A stretch of DNA of 64,000 nt from Eudorina sp. 2006-703-Eu-15 (GCA_003117195.1 BDSI01000010.1:1-64000), one strand, 5' to 3'. Shown: positions 21,389-34,200, counted from the stretch's first letter. Notes: generated from the sequence alone by a model not told the origin. Numbers and translations: made by a program.

Positions 21389-23980
21389 TTACCGTAACCC
21401 CGACAGATCAAACACCCACATGAGCATCCGTACGACGGGGTTGTGCAGCTCCCAGCCCCAGTCCGCCGTACGAATGAACTCCAGGTAGGGGTAGGTGTTG
21501 ACCTGCGGGGCGGAGCGGGGCGGGGCGGGGCGGGGCGAGGGCCGGCGTCGGGAAGGGCGGGGCCGGCGGCGGCCGAGTTCAACGAGGGTGGGTGGTTCTG
21601 TAAGTCTGCGGGTGGCGCATAAGGCCCCCGGACCCCACAGCCAAGCCCACGGCCGGGCGAGTGCGATGGAGGCGACACCCCGCGTGTGTGCGTCTGCGAT
21701 CCCCCGGCAGGGCCGCCTGCTTCCCCCGGGCGACACTCAGTGCGGGTGCCTGGTGCCTGTGGTGCCTGGTGGCCCGCCGGCCCATCAACCATATACAGCC
21801 TAACGGCCAGTTGCTCCGCGACGGCGCGGAGGTAGGACCCCCCCAGCCCTACCTGCAGCACGGTGGTGCCGTCGGGCCCGGGCCGGAAGAACCAGTAGTG
21901 CCTGATCAGGACATGGTGGCAAGCGGGGAGCAGGCAGGGGGAGGGGAGGGGGAGGGGCAGGGGAGGGGGAGGGGGCAGCACACAGCAGCGGGACGCGGGG
22001 AGGTTAGGGGGGAGCGATCGGGTTCCGGGGAGGTTGTGTCCAGGGAGGCCCGACGAGCGCGAGGGCGGCCGACTGGACAACCCTGGAGCTGAATGGGGAG
22101 GCGGCCAGCCGGGGTATTGCGGCGCACTTGGGTCGCTGACGCATAACCTGGAGGGGGCTAGTGTGCACTGCAGGAATTTGTTTGCGATTGTTCGCGGTTG
22201 TTCGCGGTTGTTTGCGGTTGTTCGCGGTGGTTGGTAGGCGCGGCCGACGCATGAGCTCAAAGCACGCCCCCTGCAGGTTGTGCGGTCGGTCGGCCGGCCG
22301 CCCGATTGAGTGCGAAGGCTGCGAGGCGCCTTTGCTAATGCCGCCCCTGCTGTTTTTGCTCGTCTTTGCTTGTCTTTGCTGTTGCCATTGCTGCCCCTGC
22401 CCCTGCCCCTGCCCCCCTGCCCCTGCCCCGCTGCCCCTGCCCCTGCCCCCCTGCCCCTGCCCCGCTGCCCCTGCCCCTGCCCCCCTGCCCCCTGCCCCCT
22501 GCCCCCTGCCCCCCTGCCCCCTGCCCCCCTGCCCCCCTGCCCCCCTGCCCCCCTGACCCCCTGCCCCCCTGCCCCTGACCCACCCACGTCTGCGGCTCCA
22601 CGTCGCCCCAGAGTGGATCCCCGCGCGGGGCGGTGACCGTGTGGTTGGGGTTGTAGTAGCGCCGCAGTGTCAGCGACCCCAGGGAGGCACTGAACCAGGA
22701 GACGGCCTGAAGGAAAGGGGGGGAGGCGGCCGTGGGGGTGGGGGGTTCGCGAGGGTCCTCGACCGGCCATGTGTGTGGATGTGTGTTCTTAGGCAGGCAG
22801 AGCAGGACCCCCTCCCCCTCCCCGTCCCCTCCCTCTCCCCCTCCCCCCGGCTGGGTCATCGCGCGATGCCAGCCCGGGGCCACCTCCCGAACCAGTACAC
22901 ACACGCCGCAGCTTTGCTGCCGTGAAGGTCACGTACCTGACACAGCCGAGGTCACGTACCTGACACAGCCGAGGTCACGTACCTGACACAGCCGAGGTCA
23001 TGTAGCTGACACAGCCGAGGTCACGTACCTGACACAGCCGAGGTCATGTAGCTGACACAGCCGAGGTCATGTAGTTGACAACCTAGACAACCTCACCCCA
23101 CCCCACCCCACCCCACATATGGGCTGCGACTGGGACCCACCAGGTCCACCCCTCCCTTTTCCGGTGGGGCCCCGAACCTGCCCCCCACCCACCCATCCAG
23201 TATTCCAGGTGACCGCCCCCACCCCGCCTGCTCCCCGCCCCCCCTCTGCTCCCCGACCCCCGCCTCTGCTCCCCCCCCGCCCCGCCCCCCACCTTGAACT
23301 GCAGCGACCAGGTGAAGGCGCATAGCTCCTCCTCGGTGGGGACACGCCGCCGGGCGTCGGCCAGCGACCCCGCGAACGCGCGCTGGGGGCTGCCCTGGGG
23401 GGGGAGAGGGGGCAGGGAGCGGCCATCGCTGGAACCGCCCCCCGCGGACCCATCCGGGCGGGGCTGGGCGTCGACCGTTCGGGCTGAACACTGCACCCGG
23501 AACCCAGATCGCGTCACCCAGCCGCCCCCGACAGCGGTTCGCGTCTTCGATCACGTCGTCGAACGGCCGGTCTGCGCAGCTGCAGCCGAGCCGTCGCGGC
23601 CCGTCGTGGCACCATGGCTTCTTGAATCCCGTCGACTCCCATCGCGTGGCCCTCCCTTTCAACGTGTTCTTCGCCCAAGCAACCACGTCGGGGCGTCGCA
23701 CCTGCGCCATCTGCTTCAGCGCGGCGGGGACGTACACCTTGGCCGACCACAGCTGCTCCAGGTGGCGCGACCACAGCGGACCGTCCAGCAGAGCGCGTTC
23801 GCGCCAGCTGCGGCTCACGGCACCGCAGCGAGCCAGGTCATGCGGGCCCAGGCAGCGCAGGACCAGCGAGGAGCACAGCGGCCCGATGGCCTCGAGAGGG
23901 TCGCGCAGTGTAGAAGAGACAAGTGTGTCCACCATGCCGCTGAGTGGGTGGTCGCCAAGATATTGTGATGGATGTTCCAA
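21389..23980 (-). CDS. F-box protein (286 aa)
   Basis: Five exons on the minus strand: 23980-23504, 23394-23293, 22706-22588, 21901-21853 and 21502-21389. The total of 861 nt is in frame. Residues about 33-75 form an F-box (SLVLRCLGPHDLARCGAVSR followed by SWRERALLDGPLW), which binds SKP1 in SCF ubiquitin ligases. The rest is Trp-rich: ELCAFTWSLQFK, TLRRYYNPNHTV, DPLWGDVEP, RHYWFFRPGPDG and a C-terminal YPYLEFIRTADWGWELHN. This layout, an N-terminal F-box then a Trp-rich globular domain ending in DWGWEL, resembles a plant F-box subfamily of unknown substrate. The exon 1 donor (TGG|GTTCCG) is weak and chosen for phase; a donor a few codons later is possible. Introns 2 and 3 are full of tandem repeats. 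Confidence 0.72.
22185..22228. repeat. 10-bp tandem repeat (TTGTTCGCGG)
   Basis: About four imperfect units, in intron 3 of the F-box gene. Confidence 0.8.
22385..22582. repeat. C-rich (CCCCTG / CCCCCTG)n array
   Basis: Roughly 200 bp of 6-8-bp units on the plus strand, immediately after exon 3 of the F-box gene in the gene's direction. The opposite strand is G-rich with regularly spaced runs and could form G-quadruplexes in the nascent transcript. Confidence 0.9.
22923..23078. repeat. 23-bp minisatellite, about 6.5 copies
   Basis: The unit is GAGGTCACGTACCTGACACA plus GCC, with a variant that has ATGTAGCTG in the middle. It lies in intron 2 of the F-box gene. Confidence 0.95.
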
Positions 23981-24918
23981 AGGAGCTCGGTGTTGGATAC
24001 TGCTTGGCCGCCAAAAGAACCCTCTGTGGTTTATCCCAGCTTAGATGATGATACAACGGTACGTTTGTTACAAGGTAACCTGACGAAACCTGGCCGCTCG
24101 ATAATTGCCGAGGTCACTCTTTCCGTGGTTTCCCTGGATGAGGGAATCAAACTGCTTTTGCCGCTTTTTACGACTGCGTAGCCATTTATGAAGCAACGCT
24201 GGCATGTTATGTCGAAATGAGGTGAGTGCGACATTCATGCCCATGGGTCAGGTGATAACCCGCTTTCGGATGATTTGTGCACATGCAAATGTCAATTGAC
24301 AGGCTCTTAGGTAATATGATGATACAAACTGTTCAGCTCGGACATTGCCATTAGACCTCGATAACACATTCCTCGACAGTGAACGCCCGTCGGCAAATCC
24401 TTCCAAGGCATCAAGGTGACCAGAAATACAGGAAACCGGGAATGTATAATTCCAAAATACACTCCATGATTGGCTACAGGGCTTCTTCCTCGCGCGTTCT
24501 ACATGTTCGGCGCCTCGTCTACCAGACGTTACCTCGTATGCCCAAGGCCACGCCTGGCGCCGCACTCATATCTGAGCATGCAATACACCCTGTTTCATTT
24601 TTACATTTCGTCGCCCTCTGCACGAGCTACGCAAACACTCTAAGCCTGCTGGAAACGTCCTGCTCCGAAACCCGAATTGCGACGTCCTAGTACCCGCTGG
24701 TGAACCCCTGAAGCAAGTGAGGCATAACGTTAACACAAGGCATTTAAGTCTGTGATTCCCATTGGTGAATTATACCTTTACTGCACACTTTGTACGCTAG
24801 CTTTTCTAGCAGCTTCTCATTTGGCCTTTATTTTCCCAATTCAACGCCTTATTTTGGTTTGATAGTGTTTCTGACGATTATATAACGAGACTTATAGCGA
24901 TTTATCTGGTGTATCAGG
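23981..24918. other. Intergenic between divergent F-box and patatin genes
   Basis: AT-richer than its flanks, with no supported exon. It should contain both promoters. Confidence 0.45.
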
Positions 24919-27900
24919 ATGCGTGCACCCCTACAAGTGCCAAACTCTGCTTCCCGGCGGACCCTGCCTGGTCACCCAAGTCCTACGTGTATAAACTGCT
25001 GTCACACACACGTAACTCGTCTTCGGTCGTCGGAAGCGGCCGTAGCAAGGGCTCTGCCAGCGCACACAGACCAGCGGACGGCAGGTGGGGCTTCGTCGCC
25101 TTCACTGTGCAAGGGATGCCGTCAGCGGGAAAGGATAGCGTCTTTGACACGCTTTCAATGCGTGGTACTGGACCCTTGACATCGGCGGTCTGTGGTTTGT
25201 GAACGAGTGTGGCGCGAAGTGTGCGATCGAGCGTTATGCGCTGGTGGTGGTCGGCAAGCCTTGTTATGACTTCATCAACGTGTTGCTTGTGTCACTTGTA
25301 TTGCTCGCAGACCATAATGGGGAGGCCTGCGACCTCGTCTTGTCCAGCGGCTTTTTGGCATTTGCCGGGCACGCAGGCTTCCTACAGGCGGTTGAGGAAG
25401 TAAGCCCGACTTCATTGAATAGAGCGTCAAGTTTGGGATTCAGCACACGCGTCGCCGTTGCCCGGGGTACCCATCGGTCAACGCACGGCTGCCATCTGAA
25501 CCGGGTCGGACGTTGGAACGCACAGGCGGACGTTCTCATCACCGCATAAACGCTGGCCGGTTTGAGAACTCGTGCGCAAATATATATACAAGCAGGCCGA
25601 CACAACACATGGGGCCAACGCGCCAAAGTTGAGCCATGTCGCGGTTTTGGCGCGCGCTCGACGCTGCTGTCGGCGTGGCATGTTCGCCGCTCGGACTGCG
25701 CAGGCACCGAATCGCTGAAACAGGCTTACAATAAAAATGAGGGGCCATTGTCCCGCATGATGACGTCTCGTCTTTTTTCCTGCGCAACCTGTTTCCTCGG
25801 GACCGCCACTTCGGCACCTCCTGCTGTGTTCGCGCGCCACGTCCAATCGCCGAGTTAAAACTGTCACGACTGCGCCAACACAATTACATATCCACCGCAC
25901 ACGAGGGGATGACATCCATCCGCACCCCACACGCGGTTGGGACCCTACGCGCTCCCCTTGGGACGCCGCTCCGCTCCGCGACCGCACCGCCGCGGGTCCT
26001 CCAGCTCGTGGGCAGCTGGGTGGCTTTGGGTGTCCGCCATGTCCCCACCCTCTCAACCCGCCCACCCTTTACTGTCACATCACCATCACCATCATCATCA
26101 CCATCATCATCACCATCATCATCACCATCATCATCACCATCATCATCACCAGCATCATCACCAGCATCATCACCAGCATCATCACCATCATCATCACCAT
26201 CATCATCACCATCATCATCACCATCATCATCACCATCATCATCACCAGCATCATCACCAGCATCATCACCAGCATCATCACCAGCATCATCACCATCATC
26301 ATCACCATCATCATCACCAGCATCATCACCATCATCATCACCATCATCATCACCATCATCATCACCATCATCATCACCATCATCATCACCATCATCATCA
26401 CCAGCATCATCACCAGCATCATCACCAGCATCATCACCAGCATCATCACCATCATCATCACCATCATCATCACCATCATCATCACCATCATCATCACCAT
26501 CATCATCACCATCATCATCACCATCATCATCACCATCATCATCACCATCATCATCACCATCATCATCACCAGCATCATCACCAGCATCATCACCAGCATC
26601 ATCACCAGCATCATCACCAGCATCATCACCAGCATCATCACCAGCATCATCACCAGCATCATCACCAGCATCATCACCAGCATCATCACCAGCATCATCA
26701 CCAGCATCATCACCAGCATCATCACCAGCATCATCACCAGCATCATCACCAGCATCATCACCAGCATCATCACCAGCATCATCACCAGCATCATCACCAG
26801 CATCATCACCAGCATCATCACCAGCATCATCACCAGCATCATCACCAGCATCATCACCAGCATCATCACCAGCATCATCACCAGCATCATCACCAGCATC
26901 ATCACCTGTCGCGACACCGCCTCTTTACTCTCGGGTGGCGTCGCGCGAGGAGGTGATCATGATGTGTGATGACTGACGCCCTCCGACGACGACGACCCGC
27001 TGCTGCGTGTCCCGTCCGTGGGATGCACCTCTAGAGACTGTCCGCTCGTGCTGCCTTTTCGTTCGTTCGTTGCCCTGTCCAACCGTCGTCGTCGTGCTCT
27101 GTCCTCTGCTTCTGTCGTTCTGTCCCGCCAGATGGGGTTCCCTGTAGGAGGCGTGATGGGCACCTCGGCGGGGGCGCTGGTGGGCAGCCTCTATTGCGCC
27201 GGGTACTCGCCGCAGCAGGTGGGTGCAGTGCGCTGGGGTCGGTGGGTCGGGAGGGGTCTTTGGGGTTGGGTCATTGGGGTTGGAGGTGAGAACCGCGGAG
27301 TGGGGAGTCCGGATGCGAGGAACGGGTCAGTCCATATCACAGGGACGTGTGCGCGTGTGTGCTTTGGGGGGAGGGGGATGCGTCCAGAGATGGTCGGGTG
27401 CCAGCACGCCAGCACTTGCAGCTCACAAGATTTGTTTCGACGAAACAGTATCCTTGGCAGCAGAGGCCTGCCAGATGCGTATCCTCAAAGAGGTGCCTCT
27501 CGGGGTCCACCTACCGCGGCCTTGGCGCATGCGGGTTGGGGGCGGGGGTGGGGCCGGGCGGAGACGAGCGGAGGGGAGGCGTGGAGGAGGGCCCGGGGAG
27601 AGGAGAGGTTCAGGCGGGGTGCGTCAGCCCTCCACACAGATGGGATGGAGAGGGAGAGGGTGACCCAGATGAGCTCAGATGCAGCCGGGGGCAGGGGAGG
27701 CGTGGCCAGGCACGGCATGGGCGAGCGCGGCACTCCAGGCTGCCCTGCCGTGCCCTGCTCCGTGCTGTGAGATCCGGAGTTGAGGGGTTAGGGTTTGCTG
27801 CCAGCGAGGGAGGGTGGCAGCGAAGGGGGGTGGCAAGATGGCAGAGGAAGGAGGGAGGCAGGCAGCCAGGGTGGCAGAGAGGGGGGTTGGCAAGGTGGCA

Positions 27901-30900
27901 GAGGAAGGAGGGAGGCAGGCAGCCAGGGTGGCAGAGAGGGGGGTTGGCAAGGTGGCAGAGGAAGGAGGGAGGCAGGCAGCCAGGATGGCAGAGAGGGGGG
28001 TTGGCAAGGTGGCAGAGGTCCGCGCGTCTGGATCGCGCTGCAAGCGACTCTCGGTCCCCGGAGGTGCGGATGGGGATGATGATGATGATGTGGTGGTGGT
28101 GGTGGTGGTGGTGGTGGTGGTGGTGGTGACGGTCGTGGTGGGGGTGGTGGGATGGCGCGATGGCGCGCAGGCGCTTCATCCCCGGGTGACTGTGTGACAG
28201 CTGGAGCAGCCGCTGGGTGTGTTTCAGCACGGGATGTGAGCCACAGCAACGCGTCTGCACAGTCTCCCTCCACATCAGCCCTGCGATGGGTGGGGTCACA
28301 CACCCAGCTTGTATTGGTCAGTGTTTGTCGCAGGGCTGGGTGTGTCTGGGCTGCCTCTTTTTAAACCCCCAGCTTACATGTGAGACCCTGGCCGAGGCCG
28401 GGGGGGGGAGCGGAGCGGGTGAGGCGTCGACGTGAAGATATAGTCGAGACCCACCCAGCCCGGACGAAGGGTGTCTGCTCGGGCTTGCTTTTTATCTTCT
28501 CGGGTATTGTGCACAAACACAAACACAAGCCCATCGTGTACCCCTCTTGTTGTCTGTACGCTCCGCGCCTTGAGACCGCCCATCCCCGCGCGCGCCGCTT
28601 TGGGTTTTTGCCCCCGCCCGCCCCGCGCCCCTCTCAATCGCTAGGCTTATCGTCCTTCTCGTTCTTTGTATGACCCCTAGCACCCCGTTCCCCGCCCCTG
28701 TGTGCTGTGCCCCATCCCCCCTTTTGCTGCGGCCCCCGGCCCCCCCCAGGTGGCCCGGCACCTCTCCGAACAGGCGCCCGCGAGCCTCCTGCGGCCCTCG
28801 GGTGCCCCCTGGCGGGGCGGGGCGCTCAGTCTGGACGGCGTCATCGACCGCCTCCGAGAGCTCCTACCGCCCACGTGAGTCTCGGCAGCAGCAGCAGCCG
28901 GGGCACGTGACCATGACGCCATGAGGGCTGTATCTGAGTTGTGTAGTTGGCGACCGAGTTGTGTAGCTGTGTCCATGGACATGAATGGAATGGAGGACAT
29001 GCGGGGCGAGGGGGTGAAGGAGAAGCAGCCGCAAAGCAAGCAGCAGGTTACTGCATATCGGACACAGCAGCAGAAGCAGCTTTCAGTCCCCGCTATGCAG
29101 TCCCCGCTATGTCAGGGGGCGGCGTCACATCGCTGGAGATCCTGGTACAGTTGATTCTTCACCGGACTCTGGCAGCAGCGCAGTTTCATATATGTCTCCC
29201 AATTTCCTGTACCCCCGCCGTCTCCATCCCGCCCTCCTGTCACCACCACCTTGCGCTGCCTGTATGCCCTGCCCTGCCTGCACCTCGTCCTACTCGCATT
29301 CCCCGCCTTCCGCCCTCTTCACCCAACCACCCCCTCCCACCAGGTTTGAGGACCTAGATCGGGAGTTTGCGGTGGGTGTGGTGACGGCGGACGGGCGGCA
29401 TCTGCTCATCGACAGCGGGCCGCTGCCGGAGGCGGTGGCGGCCTCGGCGGCCATTCCCTTCGTGTTCCAGGCGGTGGACGTGCCCGGTGGGTCGGTGGTG
29501 CGGTGGCGTGGATGGGTGCTGGGATGGCACATGTAGGATTAATGCTGGAATCCTGGGGAACGCGCTTCGATGCCACTGGGCGTCTCTATCTGTGTATGTG
29601 AAAGAGAATTGAGCCGCGACGTGTATGTGCGTTTTGCTCGCCGGCGGTGCCGCTCGGGCCCTGTCCCTCCCCCCGCCTGGCCTACACTCCACGGAATCGT
29701 TCTCGGGTCGTGTCCTCCTCTCGGTGTCGGGCCCTGTCCTCTCTCCGTCGCGTTCCGGACGTCCGGACCCCCTCCCTCCCGCCCTCGGTATTGTCCATCG
29801 GTCGCCCTGTTCTCAATCACCCATCGGAGCCCCTCTCGCCCCCTGCCTTTCCCCCGCCTCCGCCCCCGCAGGCCGTCTCTCCCGGCACGGCCCCTTCAAG
29901 GACGGCGGGGTGGTGGACCGGGTGGGGCTCAAGGCGTGGAGGGAGAGGCGGCGGTCGCAGATGCAGGTGGGGTGGAGGGTTTGGTCGGCCACGCCTGAAT
30001 CTAGGGCTCGGGGCGGGGGCAGGGCCGAAGGGATTGAGTGGGGTTGAAAGTGCTTGTTGCACAGGCTTGTACGGACTGCGCTGACGGATCAGGGAGGGCA
30101 ATCCCGGCTGAATGGCTGCCAGCCATATCGTAGTCTAAAGAAAGAGACCAGTGAACTTAATCGAAGTAACCTAACATGTGTTTGTTTGTTTATTGAGAAC
30201 CTAATCGAAGTAACCTAATGTGTGTGCATAACATAACTGAGCCGTGTGTGTGTGTGTGTGTGTGTGTGTGCACCTCCCCAGAAGTCGGCGGCCAACGGCT
30301 CCTCGTCCTCGTCCTCCTCGTCCTCCTCCTCGCGGAAGCCGCCGCCCTGCCTGGTCCACGTCATCGATCGGAGCTCGCCGTTCAGCGGCTTTGATGACAC
30401 CAACGCCATGGGTGGGTGCGTGCGTGCGCCTGCCCGCCTCCGGCTGGTCAGGGGAGGAAGGCTGGGAAGGGCGGGCCCCAGGACAAGGGAGCTGTGGGGT
30501 GCGGGACGCAGCGGGCAGGGGGTATAGGAAATTGGTAGACATATTTGCGGGGGGCACCCGGCCCCCGCGCAGAGGCGGGCCTGACAGGGCCTGGCGACCT
30601 GCACCGGTGACACGCCTACACCACAACCACCACCATCACCGTTAAGAGTAGCGTAGTAAGCTGTGTGAGGCTGTAGCTGCAGCCAGTGGGCTTACAGGCA
30701 GCCGCCTCCCCGGCTGTAGCTCGTTGCACCTCTCCCAACCCAGCAGCCGTGACTGCGCACCAAAACGCTGCCCAGCCGTCTCCTCCCAACTGCTTAACTG
30801 TCTCAACCGCCAACGCTCACAACCACCAACCGCCAACATCCCGCGCGCACAGGCGAGTCGCACATCGTGGTGGTCAAGTCACCCCGCTCCGGGGCCAACT

Positions 30901-31280
30901 TTTTTGACTTGGGGGCCTTCAGAGACCACATGGAGGCGGCGAAGCAGCGGGCGAGGCCGCACCTGGCAGCCATGCGCCGCATCAGCAACACCAGCAGCCG
31001 GCGCAGTGTCAGCAGCAGCAGCAGCAACGGCGTTGTGGCCAGCAGCGGCTCCACCAGCAACGGCGTGCCCAGCAGCAGCGGCAGCAGCAACGGCGTTGCG
31101 GTCGCGGTGAACGGCAACGGGCACATCGGGAACGGCGTGCCCATCGGCAGCAGCAGCAGCAACGGGAACGTGGGCGGTAAGGTGACGGAGGAGCAGGTGG
31201 CGGTGGCGGCCGCGACGGTGGCGGCGGCGGCGGCCACGACCTCGGCGGAACAAATCGCTCAGTCGGCGAACCTCGTCTGA
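24919..31280 (+). CDS. Patatin-like phospholipase, probably plastid-targeted (420 aa)
   Basis: Eight exons: 24919-25084, 25311-25399, 27132-27218, 28750-28874, 29344-29486, 29872-29966, 30282-30411 and 30853-31280. All junctions are GT-AG and phase-consistent. Residues 1-55 (MRAPLQVPNSASRR...) are Ser/Ala/Arg-rich and nearly free of acids, like a chloroplast transit peptide. The patatin core follows: LVLSSGFLAFAGHAGFL (65-81), nucleophile elbow GTSAGA with Ser97, the block GPLPEAVAASAAIPFVF, and the catalytic DGG with Asp214 (FKDGGVVDRVGL). Patatins are Ser-Asp dyad lipid acyl hydrolases. The usual Gly-rich oxyanion loop is here SSGFLAFA. The last ~80 residues are Ser/Asn/Ala-rich. Intron 2 is 1.7 kb and mostly satellite. 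Confidence 0.85.
26079..26906. repeat. 12-bp satellite (CACCATCATCAT / CACCAGCATCAT), about 69 units
   Basis: Two unit types alternate in blocks, and the last ~28 units are all the CAG type. It lies in intron 2 of the patatin-like gene. Because 12 is a multiple of three and the unit lacks stops, it gives long open frames: poly-His/Gln and SSPAS repeats on plus, MMLV repeats on minus. None has a credible gene context. Confidence 0.97.
27795..28020. repeat. 57-bp G-rich minisatellite, about 4 copies
   Basis: The unit contains GGTGGCAGAGGAAGGAGGGA followed by GGCAGGCAGCC. It lies in intron 3 of the patatin-like gene. Confidence 0.92.
28076..28148. repeat. GAT then TGG triplet microsatellite
   Basis: A short GAT run turns into about a dozen TGG units. 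It lies in intron 3 of the patatin-like gene. Confidence 0.9.
29190..29220 (-). repeat. Copy of the GGGGGTACAGGAAATTGG dispersed motif
   Basis: On the minus strand GCGGGGGTACAGGAAATTGG then GAGACATA, in intron 4 of the patatin-like gene. Confidence 0.6.
30244..30270. repeat. (GT)n microsatellite
   Basis: About 13 GT units sit just before the acceptor of exon 7 of the patatin-like gene, within the 3' end of that intron. Confidence 0.95.
30518..30545 (+). repeat. Copy of the GGGGGTACAGGAAATTGG dispersed motif
   Basis: GGGGGTATAGGAAATTGGTA then GACATA, in intron 7 of the patatin-like gene. Confidence 0.6.
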
Positions 31281-34200
31281 GCGGCCCCCTTGGGTCCCCC
31301 ACAACTCGGTCCGGGGCGCCCTTCTGGTGGGGTGTTGGACCCCAGTCTTCTGGGGTAGTGGGTGATGCCAGCAAGGGAGTGTGTGTGAAAGAGAGAGGGA
31401 GAGAGAGAGCGTTGTGTGTGGACAGCTGCTGGTCTCCCCCTGCATGGCTGCCTGCCCGAGCGCCTTCAGGGACGGCGGACAGCGGGCCAGCGCGGGGGGT
31501 TGGACAGGCCGCGGGGGGGGTCGGACAGGACGCCGCGGCCGTGTCCCCGATTGGTGAATGTGCCCCCCGTGCCTGGGAGCATATCGGTGTGTGTGTGGGT
31601 GGGTGTGCGCATGTGTGCATGTTCGGCGAAATCGATTGATGCCGCGCGAGAGGGGATGTTGCGTGTTGTCGTGTTGGGGCCGTTGGCTGCCGGAGAGAGA
31701 GGATTTGATCATCATGTTGGGGTGGATGGCCTGGACTGGGCTGGGCTGGGGTGGTGGGGCAGCCTGATCTGTCCAACCCGCCGGGGCAGAACGATTCGGA
31801 TTCGATCTGTACGGATGTACGACTCTTGGTGACGGGGATGGTGGTGATGGTGGTGGACAGCGTGGGGTAAGCGGATGGCTCAAACCCCTAAGCAGCACGC
31901 GAAGGACACCGCCGCAACCGAGCCGTGCGCTCTCCGGTGTATCATGAGCTACGGGGAGGCGGGAGAGCAACCTGGGGGCAAGGTGGGGAAAGGTAAGAAG
32001 ACCTGCAAGAAGACGAAGAAGAGAGAGTACGGACGCGGGACCGCCGCCGGCGCACGAAGAAAGCGAACTGTTGCTAAGTTTTGTATTTATCTCGCAAGTC
32101 ATGTGGGTCAGCGGATGTCATGTAGGTCAGACAAGAGAATGTGGGGCAGGAGGGGGACCATAGGGCGGCGACGCGGGCCTTGGCCATGCGGCGGCGGTAA
32201 CGACTTGGCCGCAGTGGGGCGCCCACAGTGCGAGGTCTCCCCCTGGAGGCATTGGACAGACTCCCGACCGGGTTGGCGGGGAACGCTCGGTGTTGGCATT
32301 GCACGGTAATCGGTATTGCGGTACGACTGTACGGCGTGGCGACGCGGCTTCAGTTGGTTTCCGTTGGCGGGCCCGGGCCTCCCCGCGTGCGGCTGCGCCG
32401 CCTCTGCGCCCTCTCTTCGGGCATGCGGACCTCCATCCGCGTTGTATTTTGTTGTGTACACAAAAAGAATCCCTTTTCGTGGGGCCCATAAGGCCCTCTC
32501 GGGACATCCTTGGTCCGCCACCGCACACACAAAGCCCCTCCCTGCGCCTCCTGGGACCAGAGGGAGCTATCCATCGGATGAGGGGAGGAGCTATGCAGTC
32601 ATCGTTGTGAGGTGGCCCACCTAGAGGTGAGGGCCCACCCGTGTTGCGCTGTTGTGCTCATCACGCCCTGTTGCGCTTCGATGGTGTAAGCTATCGGGTC
32701 GTTGTTTAATTGCCGGACACTTAGTATTTCCGGAGGCGTAAGGACGGCAGCAGAGCCCGGCGCGCTCCGTCCCGGGGGCCGGTGTCCCATAGTGGGTGGA
32801 GCGAGCGGGCTTGAGAGACCCCTTTCCCCCCATTACGACTAACTGGCAAAATATGGCAGCCACACAGTGCCCTGTCGTTGTAGGGGTGCCAGTTGCGAGG
32901 CTTTTTGCTTGCGTCGAAGGATTGCGGTGACACGGCAAGCGAACATGCCAGCGCATCGGCCGGCGGACGGCGTTGAGAGCGGTCTCAGGCGACGGGAGCG
33001 GACCTGGCACAAGTGCGCGCGCGTGGTGTGTACGGCACATGTACGGTAGATGTGAGCAGGAGATTACGCTGGGCGGGTGCTGCGGCATGCGCTGCGGGTT
33101 TGTACAGAGGTCTTGTGGGGCTGGGGTTGTGTTTTCCTGTGGGTGGGTGTCCATGTGTGGGTCCATGGATGTGTTTAGAACATGCAACCCGCCCGCCATG
33201 AATATGTGTGTTTGCACGGCGGACGGCGCAGTGAGTCATCTCAGAGGCTGGCCTTCCCGCGATGTCATGCGACAGCGGAGTCGTGCGCACATGGGCGGGA
33301 AGCTGTGCGTCTCGCGAGGAAGCCCGGTTAACGGAAGCCGCCCGGAGATGTGTATGTGTGTGTGTGTCTGTGTGTGTCTGTGTCTTTGTGTGTATGTTTG
33401 TGAAGGGTGCACTGAGGCAAATACTTGTGGTAGGTCCTGCAGTGCGACTGCTTGGTTCGCGTGCAGGTTGGGCCTGAAGCGACCGACCGGCATCCGCCCG
33501 GCGCTATCCCGGGGTCCGGTGTGCCCCATGCTGCCACTGACCCATGGGTCAGAGTGATGCGAGGAGAGAGGCGGGGGCGGCGCGTGTCGTTGCAATGTGT
33601 GAGGCCGCCTGGCTTGGGTCAGCCGCCTCGTCTCGCTGTGTTCCTCCAGTGGTGCTGCTCAACGGTGGGCGGAGGGCGGGAAATCGATGACCTCGGTTTG
33701 TAAGTGACCGGCTTCCGCTGCTCATGTGCCGGTTGGGGCTCTTGATGGTGTGATGGTGGGTGCAGCTGCCATTACTGAGCATCACTCGACCACCCCTCGG
33801 GTGTCGTCATTCTAGGCCGACATCCCATCCAGCATATCCGTTGTCGGTTTCGGGAGCTGAGTCGGGTTGGGTCGGGGAATCCGAATGGAGGGCGGGGATG
33901 CCGGGGGGGGGCCAGAGCCGTAGCTTGTGGAAGCGCGACTGAGGCTGGGTCGGTGGGGCGGGAGGGAGGGAGGGTTGGTCCGCGGCAAGACATTCAAGTT
34001 GGGCGGGGGGGATCGTGTACCGTGTCAAGTGCGAGCCAGGGGCGCACGGGGACCCTGCCCGGAGGATGCCGTACGGACGTACATTCGTGAATCCGTGCGC
34101 GATCGATGAGCCTGTGGGGCACTAAGGTACGAACAGTGAGAGAGAGAGAACTCGTACAGGCTTTATACAGAGGCTGCTTCTGGGGCGCGGGTGATGTCCG

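Noticed and set aside
25909..26976. Long plus-strand frames encoding poly-His/Gln and SSPAS repeats, and a minus-strand MMLV frame
   Set aside because: They are produced by a stop-free 12-bp satellite inside an intron of the patatin-like gene and have no independent start context or non-repeat coding part.
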